Assembly: GCA_036417435.1 (NCBI GenBank)
Contig: CM070899.1
Coordinates: forward strand, 169,351,494 to 169,415,493
Origin: Inia geoffrensis
Lineage: Eukaryota > Chordata > Mammalia > Artiodactyla > Iniidae
Direction of reading: 5' to 3'
Length of the DNA: 64,000 nucleotides
Part shown: piece after piece, positions 45,616 to 57,944 of the stretch
Position numbering within the stretch: position 1 is the first letter of the stretch
Layout of the letters: every line of letters begins with the position of its first letter
The notes under the pieces: generated by a model
The model's input: only the letters and a program-made list of their open reading frames with translations
Databases searched by the model: none
What the model was told of the DNA's origin: nothing
Translations under genes and position numbers: made by a program

Positions 45616-46489
45616 AAAGATTATAGCTTTAAAATATGTTGTTCTTTCTCATAAAGGTTGGTGTCATGCATACTCTTTGGAACCTAGCTATCATCTTTTT
45701 GGCACGGTTCCCGAGAAGTTGGGTCATGGTCAGCCTTGACGCTGAAATCATCAACGCAAAACCCAAAGATTCATAGTATATTTTATCTAGGCCTGTTCAA
45801 GTGTATGTTGTTTTTGTTCTCGGTGTTTAAACGATTGGTACGTTCAGAAAAATTCTTTAAAAATTGTAAAAAGGACATGTCATCCTGGTGGAGAATTTAA
45901 AAAATATGGAAGAGTATAAGGAAGATGATGAGAATCAACTAGGTGGCTGGATGGGTCTTGGGTCATCAGTCCCTCTAGGGGGCAGGGAGATCTCAGGAGA
46001 GACCCCAGCGGTCAGCGTTTGGGGGTGGGTCTCTGGGGGGGTGGGGTGGGGCTGTGGTTATTCACTCACTGCTGTGGAGATATTCCAGTATTTTACCAAC
46101 TGGTCTGATTGGACCACTGCACACCGGTTGAGTATCTGGAAATAGGGGTGGTGGTCTTCGTTGAATGCGGTGGGTGTCCGATTTTTTCCAGGGTGCCGGT
46201 AGTTTGTGTTAGTTTGGTGCTGGTGGTGATGCCATCATTGGGATTATTGTCATGATTACCCTCTCTACTCTCATCACCACCTCTAAACACCTACAGAGTC
46301 AGCAGTGGGACAGAACCAGGTGCCAACAGGAGACCCCGCTCAGCAGGCTTCCCAATGGGATAATCACCCACGTGAGAAGAAGGAGGTAAAAAAATATTCA
46401 TATCCAAGTGTGCCTGACTCCCCTCGGTTGGCATAGGACACAGGAACCTAGATTCTCAGTCACTTCATGGCATGAAATAATTACTGTTC

Positions 46490-46815
46490 ACTATGGACTG
46501 AATATTTGTGTCACCCCAAATTCATGTGTTGAAATCTAACCCCCAATGTGATGGTATTAGGAGGTGGATATTAGCATAATATCCTCAAGGTTTATCCACA
46601 TGGTAGCATGTGTTAAAATTGCCTTCCTTGGGCTTTGGGAGGTGATTAAGTCATGAAGGTGGAGCCCTCTTAAATGGAATTAGTGCCCTTATAAATGAGA
46701 CTGCAGAGAGCTCCTTTGCCCCCTCCACCGTATGAGGACAGTGAGAAGGCAGTTGCCTTCTCGAACTAGGAAGTGGGCTCTTACCAGACACCAGATCTGC
46801 CCATGTCTTCATCTT
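46490..46815 (+). mobile_element. MLT1-like LTR fragment (MaLR)
   Basis: ATGGACTGAATATTTGTGTC, AAATTCATGTGTTGAAATC, CCCAATGTGATGGTATTAGG, GGGAGGTGATTAAGTCATGA and GTGAGAAGGC follow an ancient mammalian LTR of the ERVL-MaLR group. Only non-coding LTR sequence is present, 3'-truncated near CTTGGACTTCTGATG. Confidence 0.75.
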
Positions 46816-46965
46816 GGACTTCTGATGGTTGGGCTGGTTGGGCTCCCAGGCAGGGTTCTAATGGGGCATGGACGTGGCAGCCTCTGAGTCTTCAGGATCA
46901 GTGTGGCCGCTCTCCCCACCCCTCAAGGCTGTCCCTGGTGGCCTTCCTTTCTTGTAGGAATTCTT

Positions 46966-46976
46966 TTTTTTTGTTT

Positions 46977-47016
<40 letters not shown>

Positions 47017-47206
47017 AGTACGCGGGCCTCTCACTGTTGTGGCCTCTCCCGTTGCAGAGCACAGTCTCCAGACACGCAGGCTCAGCGGCCATGGCTCACA
47101 GGCCTAGCCGCTCCACGGCATGTGGGATCCTCCCGGACCGGGGCACGAACCCATGTCCCCTGCACTGGCAGGCGGACTCTCAACCACTGTGCCACCAGGG
47201 AAGCCC
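46966..47206 (-). mobile_element. CHR-type SINE (short form) with very long tail
   Basis: A T-tail of almost 50 bases, then GCAGTACGCGGGCCTCTCAC to TGTGCCACCAGGGAAGCCC. Nine-base duplication GGAATTCTT (46957-46965, 47207-47215). The long pure tail suggests a young copy. Confidence 0.95.
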
Positions 47207-47639
47207 GGAATTCTTGAATGTATAATATATTCCCTAAGTGTGATCTCATCCTAGGATCGCAGGAATGGTCCAGGTAGATGCAGGGGCCTCCAAAAAGCTT
47301 GGTTAATCCTGAAGGTACTAAGAGCTGGGTGTCCTTCCAAGACTTTCCGGGAATTTGGAGTTTGAGGTCTCTTCTTCTAGCATGGCCAGGCGGTTACGCC
47401 CTAACCCTGCAGAAAACTTCTGGGTTCATTGAACCCTGAGTAAACTGGGCCCCTCTTTACAAGCCAGGTCTGCCCCATAGGAATGAGGGAAACTTGAACT
47501 AGTCCTGGTGCTAGAAATTCCAGTGGGTTTGTCTGGCCAAAGCCATCTGGAAATGTGCCTTCATTTAGTTGCCTCGGTCAGGCTTCAGATAAGACTTTGG
47601 AGAATTGTGAGACTGATTCCACAGTTTTTTCTTTAAAAA

Positions 47640-47800
47640 AAAAATCATCATATTATAGACCGAGATTCTGCTCTGTGCCAGGCATTACAGAAGTGTTGAT
47701 AAGACAAAATGTGGTTCTTGTCCCTGGGGAACTTTTGGGGGAGACAAACATGTAATTACACTTCAGTGTGATAGTGCTGCATGGTGGGGACACAATAGGA
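47640..47800 (-). repeat. L2-like fragment
   Basis: CTGCTCTGTGCCAGGCATTA, TTCTTGTCCCTGGGGAAC and GGAGACAAACATGTAATTAC match an antisense L2 3' end. Confidence 0.55.
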
Positions 47801-47970
47801 AAGCAGCAAAGAGGGGCACCTTGCCAGAATTGGGGCTCAGGGACGGTGAGCTGGGCTGTTGCCTAAAAAGCCAGAAGTGGAAAAGATCTAGCATTCTTCA
47901 TTACTTAATGAGCTCCTGCTTTATGCCAAAGAGAAAGCTGGCTTCTGTAAGACAAAGGAAACATATAGTT

Positions 47971-48252
47971 TTAATAATAATAATAATAATAGCAACCATT
48001 TATTGAGCACTTACTAGGTGCTAGGCACTATGCCAACTACAGTATTTTACATGAATTTTCACAATAAATCCTCATAGCAGCCCAATATAATAGGTTCCAT
48101 TGTCATCACCATTTTAGAGATGAGGACACTGAGCCCCAGAGAGGTTAAGTAACTTGGCCAAGGTCACACAGAACTATGTGGAAGAATTGGGGTTTGAGCT
48201 TAGGTTAGGTTATCTGTCTGGGGCCAAAGCCAGTGCCCTTAACTATTATATC
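47971..48252 (-). repeat. MIR SINE, minus orientation, well preserved
   Basis: Begins with an AAT repeat (47971-47989), then TTTATTGAGCACTTACTAGG, GATGAGGACACTGAGCCCC, AGAGAGGTTAAGTAACTTGG and CCAAGGTCACACAGAACTA. Nearly full-length. Confidence 0.9.
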
Positions 48253-48479
48253 ATTGTACTAACATTCTACCGACTTCATAGGTTGGCAAATTTTGTACCC
48301 TGAACTCTTAACAGAGCACATGGTGACATAAGCATGGGGCAAAGTGTTTTGGGGTTTCCAAGGGAAGGGAAGTAATTTTTATATCAGAAATAATAGATGG
48401 AGATGAATCATAAGAGCAGGTAACTGAATTGTTTTCCTAGTAGAGCTTCTCCAGTGGCCCATTTCCCAGATGGCAGCCG

Positions 48480-48660
48480 TGTATTCATTTAACCAGTGGT
48501 GGTTAAGCTCTCACTTATGGCTGGTGCTGTACCAACTGGAGATTCCGTGGCAAATGAGAGGAGTGGTCCCTGCTGTGTCCTCCAGATATGCTAGACCTGT
48601 TCTGACCTCTGTGTCCTGCTCGTGTAGGTCCTTCTGTTGCCATTGCTCCCCATTGATTTT
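48480..48660 (-). repeat. L2/MIR-like fragment
   Basis: ATGGCTGGTGCTGTACCAAC, GAGATTCCGTGGCAAATGAG and GGTCCCTGCTGTGTCC resemble a decayed antisense L2 3' end. Confidence 0.4.
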
Positions 48661-50310
48661 CCAGGGTCTTAAGATCACTTAAGTCTGCTCTCTTCCATCA
48701 AGTTTCCCCAGACATAAGCAACCCACTTTGGACTTCTCTGCTTCTGTTCTTTCCAGTCTTAGAATCATTCTGTTGAGGGTCAGCCATTGCAGGTTTTTTC
48801 CTTTGTGAGAATTTTCTCCAGCTGGTGCAGCTCAGAGCTGCTCGCTGGGGACATTCTCACACACGTGGTTTCCCTCCTGGGTGTTTCCCACAATGCCTTG
48901 TACCCTGAGTAATAGGTGGAGAGTGTGTTTGGTTCAGTGTTAAAAATCCCAAGTAATAAAATTGTCTCCATGGTCTGTTAGGAAGCTTGCTTTTCTAAAT
49001 GTTTTCATTACTGATAAGCTCTTCCGAACATTCTGCCCGTATTTTCTCCCCCTGGATTTCATCTTCAGATCGTCACCACTTTTCCACATGTGGCTTACTC
49101 ACCCGTTGGATTAGCTGCAGTGAATTTTTAATCTGTGGGGCTTTGCTTGCTTCCTCCCTTTGGCAGCCTCTTTCTCTTGGCCGCCATGGTGCTGCGCTCG
49201 GACAAAGAAAACTGGTTGTCAGGCTCCAAAAAAGAGTCCTCCTCAGTAGGAAGGCCCAAAGCTAAATAGAAGTGATATTTGGATTATCACATCCTTCTAT
49301 TCGTTTTGTGGCCACGGTTGGTTGTGTCCTGTGGTATCCTGTTAAATACCTCTACTTTCTATTATTTTCCATCGTGGGATTTCCCCCCAAACACGGCTTG
49401 TTGCAGTCTTGAGGTACTCATGGAAGGAATATGTAGTTGGCTTTTTTCATCTTTTCCTTTGCAATCAGGCCTTTCATAGTTTTATGACTTTTTCTGCATG
49501 CTAGTGTGTCCAAACCCAGGGGCGATCCAAGGGGTAGTTAGCAACTGTGCTGTTTTTCTTCTGAAGGTGTGATGCCTGTGGAACTGATGATGGGATGAGA
49601 AATTTCTGGGCACGTACAGTAGTCTTTCCTGATGTTCTTTCCTTCAAACTTCAACAAACTCCTTGTCTCAAAGTCCCAGATTCATTGACTTGGAGGTGAA
49701 CGTTTTCCTTGCTCTCAGTACCTGGGCCAAACCTCCTGAGTGCAAAAATGTGCAGTTTTTCTTTTGCCAGCCTGTTTTCTGAGGAGGTCGCTGGTGTCTC
49801 TGGGAAGGTGTGGAGGTGGCTTGAAAAAACCTAATAATGGCTATCAATATTTGAATATCTTCCAGGTCTGAGGTCTTTCACCGGCCACTTGGCCACTTGA
49901 AGGGTCACTTAATCCGTCCATAACCCTGGGAATTAAGTACTGTTTGATAGTTGAAAAGAGCTTACTGGTCCCAGGGCACGTGATTCATAAGTCATAGGAC
50001 AGCGATTTGGACCTAGATCTGTCTGAAGGAGCTTCTGGAAGGCTGTGCCCAGCTCACAGCTGTGCTGGCTGAGGTGAAGCAGGCTTCTCCAGGCTGTGTC
50101 CTGGCGTGGTCCTGGGGGCTCTGACAGGGAGGCTTGTGTCCTTGTGTGTTAACGACCGTTGTCACTGAGTCTCCAGAATGTCACCGTGGCCACCCTTCTC
50201 CTCGGGCCCATCAGAGCCTTGCGCTGGAGCTGGGAGCCTGGAAGTAGTATGATGTTCAGTGTGCGGGTGAGGACACTGCCACTTGGAATTCGTGCCCTGG
50301 CTCAGGCTCG
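48660..50310. other. Single-copy intron segment
   Basis: No transposon or exon recognised across about 1.6 kb. Confidence 0.5.
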
Positions 50311-50328
50311 TCAGAAACCTCTGTGCTG

Positions 50329-50535
50329 GAGTCCTCCCTGGAGGTCCAGTGGTGAAGACTTTGCCTTCCAATGCAGGAGTGTTTAGGTTCGACCCCTGGT
50401 CAGGGAGCTAAGATCGCACATGCCTCTGGGCCAAAAAAAAAACCAAAGATAAAACAGAAGCAGTATTGTAAGAAATTCAGTAAAGACTTTAAAAATGGTC
50501 CACATCAAAAAAAAAAAAAACCCTTAAAAAAGAAA
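50329..50535 (+). mobile_element. Short tRNA-like SINE with complete 3' tail
   Basis: Head TCCTCCCTGGAGGTCCAGTG, B box GGTTCGACCCC, then a tail unit reading GTAAGAAATTCAGTAAAGAC and TTTAAAAATGGTCCACATC before the final A-run. A 16-bp duplication AGAAACCTCTGTGCTG (one mismatch; 50313-50328, 50536-50551) bounds it. This shows the full 3' module missing from other short copies. Confidence 0.93.
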
Positions 50536-50975
50536 AGAAACCTCTCTGCTGAGAGAGAAGTGGGCCTCATCACAGTGTTACAGGCTGAGGTTAGATTTCG
50601 TTATCACGTGGCAATTTCCGTACTGGCAAAATGAAGAAAATCATATTGAAAACAGTGAGAGAACCCTGAGATTTTAAATCAGATTATTTGCCAAAAAGAA
50701 ACAAAACCAAAAGCCAAGACAGAGCGCTCACCTCAGGGTTCTGGCAAACAAAATGTTGCTTTGGAACTTAAAAAAATACACATCATTTATAGCATAGCTA
50801 TCCATTAGCAAAAGGTCGTGGAAAACACAGGCAGATAGCCAGAAATTCAGACCAAGTCTGGTTGATTTTCTCAGATGGCTAAAATATGTACAGGAGTATG
50901 ACTCTAGCCCCGGCTCTCCTGTATGAGCTGGCGTTGAGCTCGTTCTTAGTGAGTGACAAGGGGACAGATATTCTT

Positions 50976-51194
50976 TTTTTTTTTTTTTTCTTTTTTTTTT
51001 GTGCTGTACGCGGGCCTCTCACTGTTGCGGCCTCTCCCGTTGCGGAGCACAGGCTCCGGACGCGCAGGCTCAGCGGCCATGGCTCACGGGCCCAGCCGCT
51101 GCGCGGCATGTGGGATCTTCCCGGACCACGGCACGAACCCGTGTCCCCTGCATTGACAGGTGGACTCTCAACCACTGCGCCACCAGGGAAGCCC
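50976..51194 (-). mobile_element. CHR-type SINE (short form), perfect 16-bp duplication
   Basis: Long T-tail, TGTACGCGGGCCTCTCACTG to GCGCCACCAGGGAAGCCC. GGGGACAGATATTCTT occurs at 50960-50975 and 51195-51210 without mismatch, suggesting a recent insertion. Confidence 0.96.
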
Positions 51195-51583
51195 GGGGAC
51201 AGATATTCTTGACTTCCAGTTCAGTGCTTTTTTCCTCACTGAAGGGTTTTTTCTTTTTTTTTTTATTGTTGATGTTCTGCTCACACTAAATAATTAGCTT
51301 TGTCTTCTTATTGCAGTGTATTGTAAGTGCTTTTCAAAAATGTGTTAGAGCAGATTTACTTTTTCTCAGGGCTTGTTAATTTAAAAAAATGACTATTAGT
51401 TGTGCAATAAAGACCTCATCATATATGATGGACCTCACATGGTTTCTTTATATTTTCATTACTTGGAAAACACCAGGAGAGAGCCAATAGGAATATTAAA
51501 CGTGTTGAACACCTGCTTTGTTAAGAAAGACGTACCAGCACAGTATGCCATGTTACTCATTGTTTCTTTTCAGGTTATGTTTT

Positions 51584-51790
51584 TTTTTTTTTTTTTTCGG
51601 TACGCGGGCCTCTCACTGTTGTGGCCTCTCCTGTCACGGAGCACAGGCTCTGGACGCGCAGGCTCAGCGGCCATGGCTCACGGGCCCAACCGCTCCGCGG
51701 CATACGGGATCCTCCCGGACCGGGGCACAAACCCGTGTCCCCTGCATCGGCAGGTGGACTCCCAACCACTCCGCCACCAGTGAAGCCCGG
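51584..51790 (-). mobile_element. CHR-type SINE (short form)
   Basis: T-tail, CGGTACGCGGGCCTCTCACT body, CCGCCACCAGTGAAGCCC end. Perfect 11-bp duplication GGTTATGTTTT (51573-51583, 51791-51801). Confidence 0.95.
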
Positions 51791-52629
51791 GGTTATGTTT
51801 TAAAATCTGTTTCTCTAATGATTTTTATGCAGGATGACCTTTTCCTGTTGTCACAGGCAACTTCTTAGCATAAGAAGCAGTTAACACTGGATCTTGTATT
51901 GAGTTCACATCCAGAGGTATTAGGAGCCAAACTGTTTAACGTTCCACTTTGAGATTCTGATTCTGCATGTGGTTAATTTTGGAGAAAGCATCTGACACAT
52001 GTAGCTGAGTTCACAGACCAGTTCATAGTCCTTTTGGCCTCATTGCTCTGGAGTCCAGAGTGACCTCTGGGGCCCTGGACGCCCACCCCTCCTGGGGCCA
52101 GCATCCTGGGTGTGCAAGCTTCATAGTCGCACAGGGCCCTGCGCTCTGAGGGTCCCAGGCGTTGTTTAATGAGCTTTACCCGCTGTCTTGAAATTCTTAA
52201 TATTTTTTGAACAAGGATCCTCCCCCCCACCATTTTCATTTTGTGCTGGGTTCTGCAAATTACATAACTGGTCTGATCCCTTTTAATAATAAAACGTTCC
52301 TCTCCACTCCTTTCAGCCTAATATCAAAGGTCTTTTACTGATTGATTAAAATTTTCTTAGGGCTAGTTGTTAAGGTTTATCAAGTACTGAAGTTCATTGG
52401 ATTCTTGGGAAACCCTTGTGATAACTTGGGTAATGAACACTACCGAGGTATGGGCATACAATTTTTAGTATGAAAAAAATCTCTGAGGTACTACTTTGCA
52501 AAAATTTGAGGTGCTCCAAGAATGTTGTGGCCTGCTGGCTTTCTTGGTATTATTAGGGGTCTTATAAGTAGGTCATGGCCTGTGGATGGGGAGACAGCAT
52601 TCTCTGCCCAGCTTACCTCCGCACCAGCT

Positions 52630-52800
52630 GTGTGTGTGTATAGTGCTGAGCCTCTATTTGTAATTCATAAAATCGGGATAATAATGGCCCACATTATATA
52701 GGATTGCTTGGAGGTTTTGGTGAGATCACTCATGTACATTTTTTTAAATTTGCATAGTGTCTGGTCTATACCAAATGCTTAGTAAATGGTAGCCAACATC
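52630..52800 (+). repeat. MIR SINE, degraded
   Basis: AAAATCGGGATAATAATGGC, CACATTATATAGGATTGC, GTGTCTGGTCTATACC and CTTAGTAAATGGTAGCC follow MIR 3' order. Confidence 0.7.
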
Positions 52801-53077
52801 GCTTCATTTGGGGCCAGTTTTTGCCACTCTGATTCATGGCCGAATATGATACCTCTAACTCCCAGTTAGAGATTGTTCAAAAAAATGGGTCATCAAGTAG
52901 ATGGATCGGCATGAATCCTTTAGGAGAGCCTGAAAAAGGGAGTGTCATTTTGAGATGTCGTTCCCTGCATATGAAAGGCAGGGATTGATAAGTTTCCTGG
53001 CAATTGCTAAGTCAAAGAGTAGCCAGAAATACTATTTGGAGTATCAAATTGAAAAGAGGTAAGACTGCAGCTCCTTG

Positions 53078-53087
53078 TGTGTGTGTA

Positions 53088-53137
<50 letters not shown>

Positions 53138-53221
53138 TACATATATATATGTGTGTGTGTGTCTGTGTGTCTGTGTGTATGTGTGTACACACACACACAG
53201 ACACACAGACACACACACACC
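53078..53221. repeat. Compound (GT)n(TA)n(GT)n(AC)n microsatellite with palindrome
   Basis: GT run 53078-53102, TA run 53103-53150, GT run with CTG interruptions 53151-53186, then AC run with matching CAG interruptions 53187-53221. The last two parts form a near-perfect inverted repeat centred at 53186/53187. Confidence 0.96.
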
Positions 53222-53267
53222 ACCCTACTATATTACAGGCCCTATGGATACAAAATGAAAAAGTCAC

Positions 53268-53501
53268 ATATACACACTATGATCTATAAAATACATAATC
53301 AACAGGGACCTTCTGTATAGCACAGGGTACTCTGCTCAATATTATGTAATAACTTACATGGGAAAAAAATCTGAAGAAGAATGGATATATCTATATGTGT
53401 AACTGAATCACTTCACTGTACACCTGAAACTAACACAACATTGTAAATCAACTCTACTCCAATATAAAATAAAAAACTAAAAAACAAAAGCAAGAATCCG
53501 A
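53268..53501 (+). mobile_element. L1 3' end fragment, sense
   Basis: GGGACCTTCTGTATAGCACA, AACTGAATCACTTCACTGTA and AACACAACATTGTAAATCAA precede an A-rich tail. Flanking copies AAATGAAAAAGTCAC and AAACGAAAAAGTCAC (about 53253-53267, 53501-53515) show a target-site duplication. Confidence 0.85.
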
Positions 53502-53519
53502 AACGAAAAAGTCACCATC

Positions 53520-55680
53520 ACTTCTCTCCTCAAGGAGCAATTAGGAGGGACTCTTTCATGATATTTGCTACATGATTCCTCAGAACTGGAAAAAGGGAGG
53601 CATTTGCTCCTGTGGGTTTTCTCTGATGTAAGACCTGCAGGGTCTTAAGGCTTTGGTTGCAAGGCATGATGGGAGAAGGTGGATGTGTTAATAAGTGTGT
53701 TTGGCCTGCATAACTGTAACAGGGAGTGGGACGGGAACGGGGTCAAGAGGAAGGGGGCAGCTCTGATTTCAGGGTTTCAGATGAACCTCTTCTTCCTTGG
53801 GTTTGAATCCTGCAGAGCACGGACCGTGATACGGCTTCAGCTTCTGATTAAGTGGATACATGATTTCAAATACGAGCTAACGGTTCATGACGCTTCAGGG
53901 TTTCAGTCACACTTGCCGCCTCTTTTATGTAATAATGATTCAGTTTGACAACAGAAAGGAGGCCAAAAAATCCTTCCTTTTAGAAGCAGGTAAGATAATG
54001 GCACTTCTGCTCTCGTGTGATTGCTGCCCTTATAACATGGATTGATTTTTGCATCCGGATCAACATACTTTAAAAGAGCATTTCTCAACTCATTGAAGGC
54101 TCACATAGTCAGTAGTGATATAATTGGCTAGTTGGGCATTTATCCATCTCTTTGGGGTTAAAATGAATGGTAAGAGGTTCCGGTGGAAACAATACTAGGT
54201 ACTACCTGTGTGAAGTCGCTGGAGCATCTTATGAATTTCATCCATTTAGATTTTGTTGAAAGCCTTCCATTTCCCTTTATACTTAAAGAAATAAAAAGGA
54301 GGTGGAAGTGAAAAGAACCCGCTGTGCCTTTAAAGTCATTGTAAAAGAAGGTCAGGTTTGTACATACATGGAGCACTAACGATGGGATCGGCGACTTACG
54401 GAGTCACAGAGTTAATGCCACCCCCTTCCTGGTGTGTGCACAGCTGGACTTGGCCAAATGTGACGAAAATCTGAACACTTCAAGGAGAGGTCTGGGGTAG
54501 CATTTCTTCAATGGCAGATCAGAAGAAGTAGAACAACATCAGGTTCTATAGTGGACCGTGTCACCCCGTCCCTCTGGCAACCAGGCCCAGCCCAGGGCTG
54601 TGCCCAGGGCCGTGTCCCGCAGTCCTCACTCGTGTGGCCGTGAGCACATTCGAGGACATCTTAGATTTTCAAGCTTCAGCACGTTGACTCTGGAGAGGGC
54701 CTGGTGAACATCTGGTTCTTCGATCAGGCTGAGAAAGCAGAAGGCCCCCAAAGGGTCAGCTGGGGGTCTTCTCCAGGGCCGCATTGTGCAAGGTGGCTGG
54801 GTCAGTCCAACTCCCAGAGCTTTTGTGCATTGCACATTGGGGCTCTTTGCAGGGTTGCATTGGGATTCCAGATGCTAAACTAATTTAGGGGACAGAAATA
54901 CATGTACGTTCTCCTGTAAAATGAATAAAAATGACCTCAGTGTTCCTCCTTCTTGTCCTACTTCTGATTCGTTATCCAGATCTCAGGGAGGCCCAGGAGT
55001 GTAGTGGCTGGGGGCCCTGTCTCTGGCTGTGGTGAGAATAAAGTGCACTGACATATAGTCTTTAGCCAGCACCTGCTACAGAGTAAGTGCTCATTCAACA
55101 CCAGTTCTCCCTGTCAAGAGCTGCGGGACACAGGTGAGGAAGGAGTGCACTGGGGACTGGGTGTAGTTTTCTGTGCTTTATGACCACGTGGCCTTCAGCC
55201 TGGCTGTGTGCTTTGACGGGACGACTTTTATTTCAGGAGACCGTGTGGAGGAGGAGCCCCTATCTGCCAGATTATTGTTGGATTTATTTCTCTTGTTGCC
55301 TGATGATTTTTAGTTGTTGATGAATGGTTTTCTCTGGCTGACTTTGCTAATTACGAGACGGCCCTGCGTCCGGGCATGCACATATGTGTGTGTGTGTGTG
55401 TGTGTCTGTGTGCGCGTGCCTGCATGCTGTTTGCATATGGTAGGCATTTTATGCTGGCTTAATTGTTTTGTGTTGTCTTCGTGGCTCAGCTAAGCCCAGC
55501 ACCTGGACCAGGGGAGGTGTCCTGGCTGTGACTGTGGAATGAGTACAAGCTGGCTACTGGGTTTATTAGTTCTTCTCTTAATAACTACTGCCCAGTGGAC
55601 AGAGCCCCGCCCCCTTGTTTTTTACCCCCTGCTTGCCAACATGCTAAGCTTTTTGGGACAGGAACTGTTGTCAGGTGTCT
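53520..55680. other. Mostly single-copy intron segment
   Basis: A decayed MIR may lie at 54990-55110 (AAGTGCTCATTCAACACC) and a TG run at 55386-55406. A possible conserved AT-rich block is at 55255-55360. No gene seen. Confidence 0.5.
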
Positions 55681-55689
55681 ACAATTTTC

Positions 55690-56056
55690 TTTTTTTTTTT
55701 TAATTTTTATTTATTTATTTATGTATTTATTGGCTGCATTGGGTCTTCGTTGCTGCACGCGGGCTTTCTCTAGTTGCAGCGAGCGGGGGCTACTCTTCGT
55801 TGTGGTGCACGGGTTTCTCACTGCGGTGGCTTCTCTTGTTGCGGAGCACGGGCTCTAGGTGCGTGGGCTTCAGTAGTTGTGGGTTGCGGGCTCCATAGTT
55901 GTGGCTCGTGAGCTCTAGAACGCAGGCTCAGTAGTTGGTGGCTCATGGGCTTAGTTGCTCCGCGGCATGTGGGATCTTCCCGGACCAGGGCTCGAACCCG
56001 TGTCCCCTGCATTGGCAGGCGGATTCTTAACCACTGTGCCACCAGGGAAGCCCGGC
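55690..56056 (-). mobile_element. CHR-type SINE (long form)
   Basis: TTTATTTATTTATTTATGTA tail, GGCTGCATTGGGTCTTCGTT body, TGTGCCACCAGGGAAGCCC end. Duplication TACAATTTTC (55680-55689, 56060-56069). Confidence 0.94.
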
Positions 56057-56814
56057 ACGTACAATTTTCACAGCTAGAAAAATACACTGTCTAGAAGAAG
56101 ACTTCAAAGAAGACAGAGCAAACCTCTCCAAATTGATTAGAATCTCAGCCTGAGTTTTCTGAAGCTCGTGGTGTGGTGTCCAGGAGCAGCCTGGCTTCCC
56201 CTTCTCGGTGCTGGTACGTCCTCATTAGCTCATTGATTGGACAGTTTCAGATGTGCCAATTAGCCGGGGTTGGGGGGATGCTAACATGGGAGAAGGGAGG
56301 GGTTTGGCAGTGCCATGGCTGATTAGTTTCCAGAGTGTAGACGTGGCCTTTTGGGGGATACAAGGTAAGAGTAAAGCTTTCAGTTCATTGCCTCTTTTCC
56401 TCTGCTCCCCTTTTAAGGAAAACAGGCAAACAACAGTTGCCTAAGCTCATATTTGGAATGTATTAATGAAAACCACGTTTTAGGATGTGTGCTAGGTCAC
56501 TCACTGTATAGCCAGCCCAGTATCCTGCACCTTCTATCTCTATAAGACTGTGTAATGATCATGCACAGCACAGCCTTATGGTGTGTATCTCGTTCATTTA
56601 TACCAGTTTCTGAACTACTTGTGGATGAGCCTGACACACTTTTTGGTCACTGACATAGTATCAGAAATGAAATGGAAGATACACCTGTCTGTCTACCGTA
56701 ATACAGAGAGATGAACAATACTAATATTGTTGAGAAGGGTTTTCAGCCACACAAGTTTGAAAACCAGAAATTATAGTGGACCAGACTACTCCATTTCCTG
56801 AAGAGTTTAGTTAA

Positions 56815-57262
56815 GAAATACTTCTACTACTACTAGTAATAATAGCACCTACTGTGTTCCAGGCACTTTATGAGTAATACGTAATCTTCACAGCCTCCCT
56901 GCAAGGAAGGAGTGTTTTTTTTGTTTTTTTTTTTTTGCGGTACGCGGGCCTCTCACTGTTGTGGCCACTCCCGTTGCAGAGCACAGGCTCCGGATGCGCA
57001 GGCTCAGCGGCCATGGCTCACGGGCCCAGCCGCTCCACGGTATGTGGGATCTTCCCGGACCGGGGCACGAACCCGTGTCCCCTGCGTCGGCAGGCGGATT
57101 CTCAACCACTGCACCACCAGGGAAGCCCCAAGGAAGGAGTTTTTATCCTTAATTTTTTTTTTTAACAGTTGGCACAGAGAGGATAAGTATCTTGCCCAAG
57201 GATGCACAGGTAAGAATGGAAAGATCTGGGATTTGAAGCCAGGTCTTTTGAAGTCCAGATGT
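56815..57262 (-). repeat. MIR SINE split by a younger SINE
   Basis: Left part: TAGCACCTACTGTGTTCCAG and GCACTTTATGAGTAATACG. Right part: GGCACAGAGAGGATAAGTAT, CTTGCCCAAGGATGCACAGG and TTTGAAGCCAGGTC. The CHR SINE at 56914 lies between them. Confidence 0.85.
56914..57128 (-). mobile_element. CHR-type SINE (short form) inside MIR
   Basis: T-tail, GCGGTACGCGGGCCTCTCAC to GCACCACCAGGGAAGCCC. Perfect 12-bp duplication CAAGGAAGGAGT (56902-56913, 57129-57140). Confidence 0.95.
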
Positions 57263-57944
57263 TTCCCCCTGTACCTCTGTCTATGTGTCCAAATGTTGCT
57301 CTCATACAATTTGTTTAGGGGTCAAACTGGATAATCCAAGTTTCAGGGTGTAGTTTTTAATCTGAAGTATTTGGTATGACTAAATAATCAAGTTAAGTAG
57401 CTGTCAAATCCCTCTTTGTTCTAGGATTTACAGATTTAAATACAATTAGAATAGATCTTTCCAAGTGTTTTATTTTAGCCTTTTGTGGTAGAACTAATTT
57501 TGGTGAGCAGCAGAATGAGAACTCGGGAACATTCAAGCAGGGAAATTGACACAATTTCAGAACATGCTCAGAATAAAGTCTTCCTTTCTGCAGGGAATTG
57601 AGTAGCTGACAACTCACGGAAACGTCAAATTGACTTTAACTTCATGCCCACTGCTTGGGCTTTATATTAGCAGTTGTTTATTTCACCAGACACAGGCATT
57701 GAATTTCATTAAATCTGTCCATTTCAAGTCTTCTTGAACTTGAGAATTACTTGAGATTTTCTTTAACATGTCACTGTACTTTTCCTACCTAGTACAGGTA
57801 CAAAGAATGTTGAAATTGGTTTAGGGAAAAAATTTGAAGATGCATGTTAGGAAATGGTTGTATTTAGGCTCTCTTATGAATCGGTGTTATACTGAAATAG
57901 CCTTTTTATCTTCGTGTGACAAATACAGTTAGGAATTATACTCT

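Noticed and set aside
53004..53320. Cys/Val and Tyr/Ile repeat open frames
   Set aside because: Translation of the GT/TA/AC repeats.
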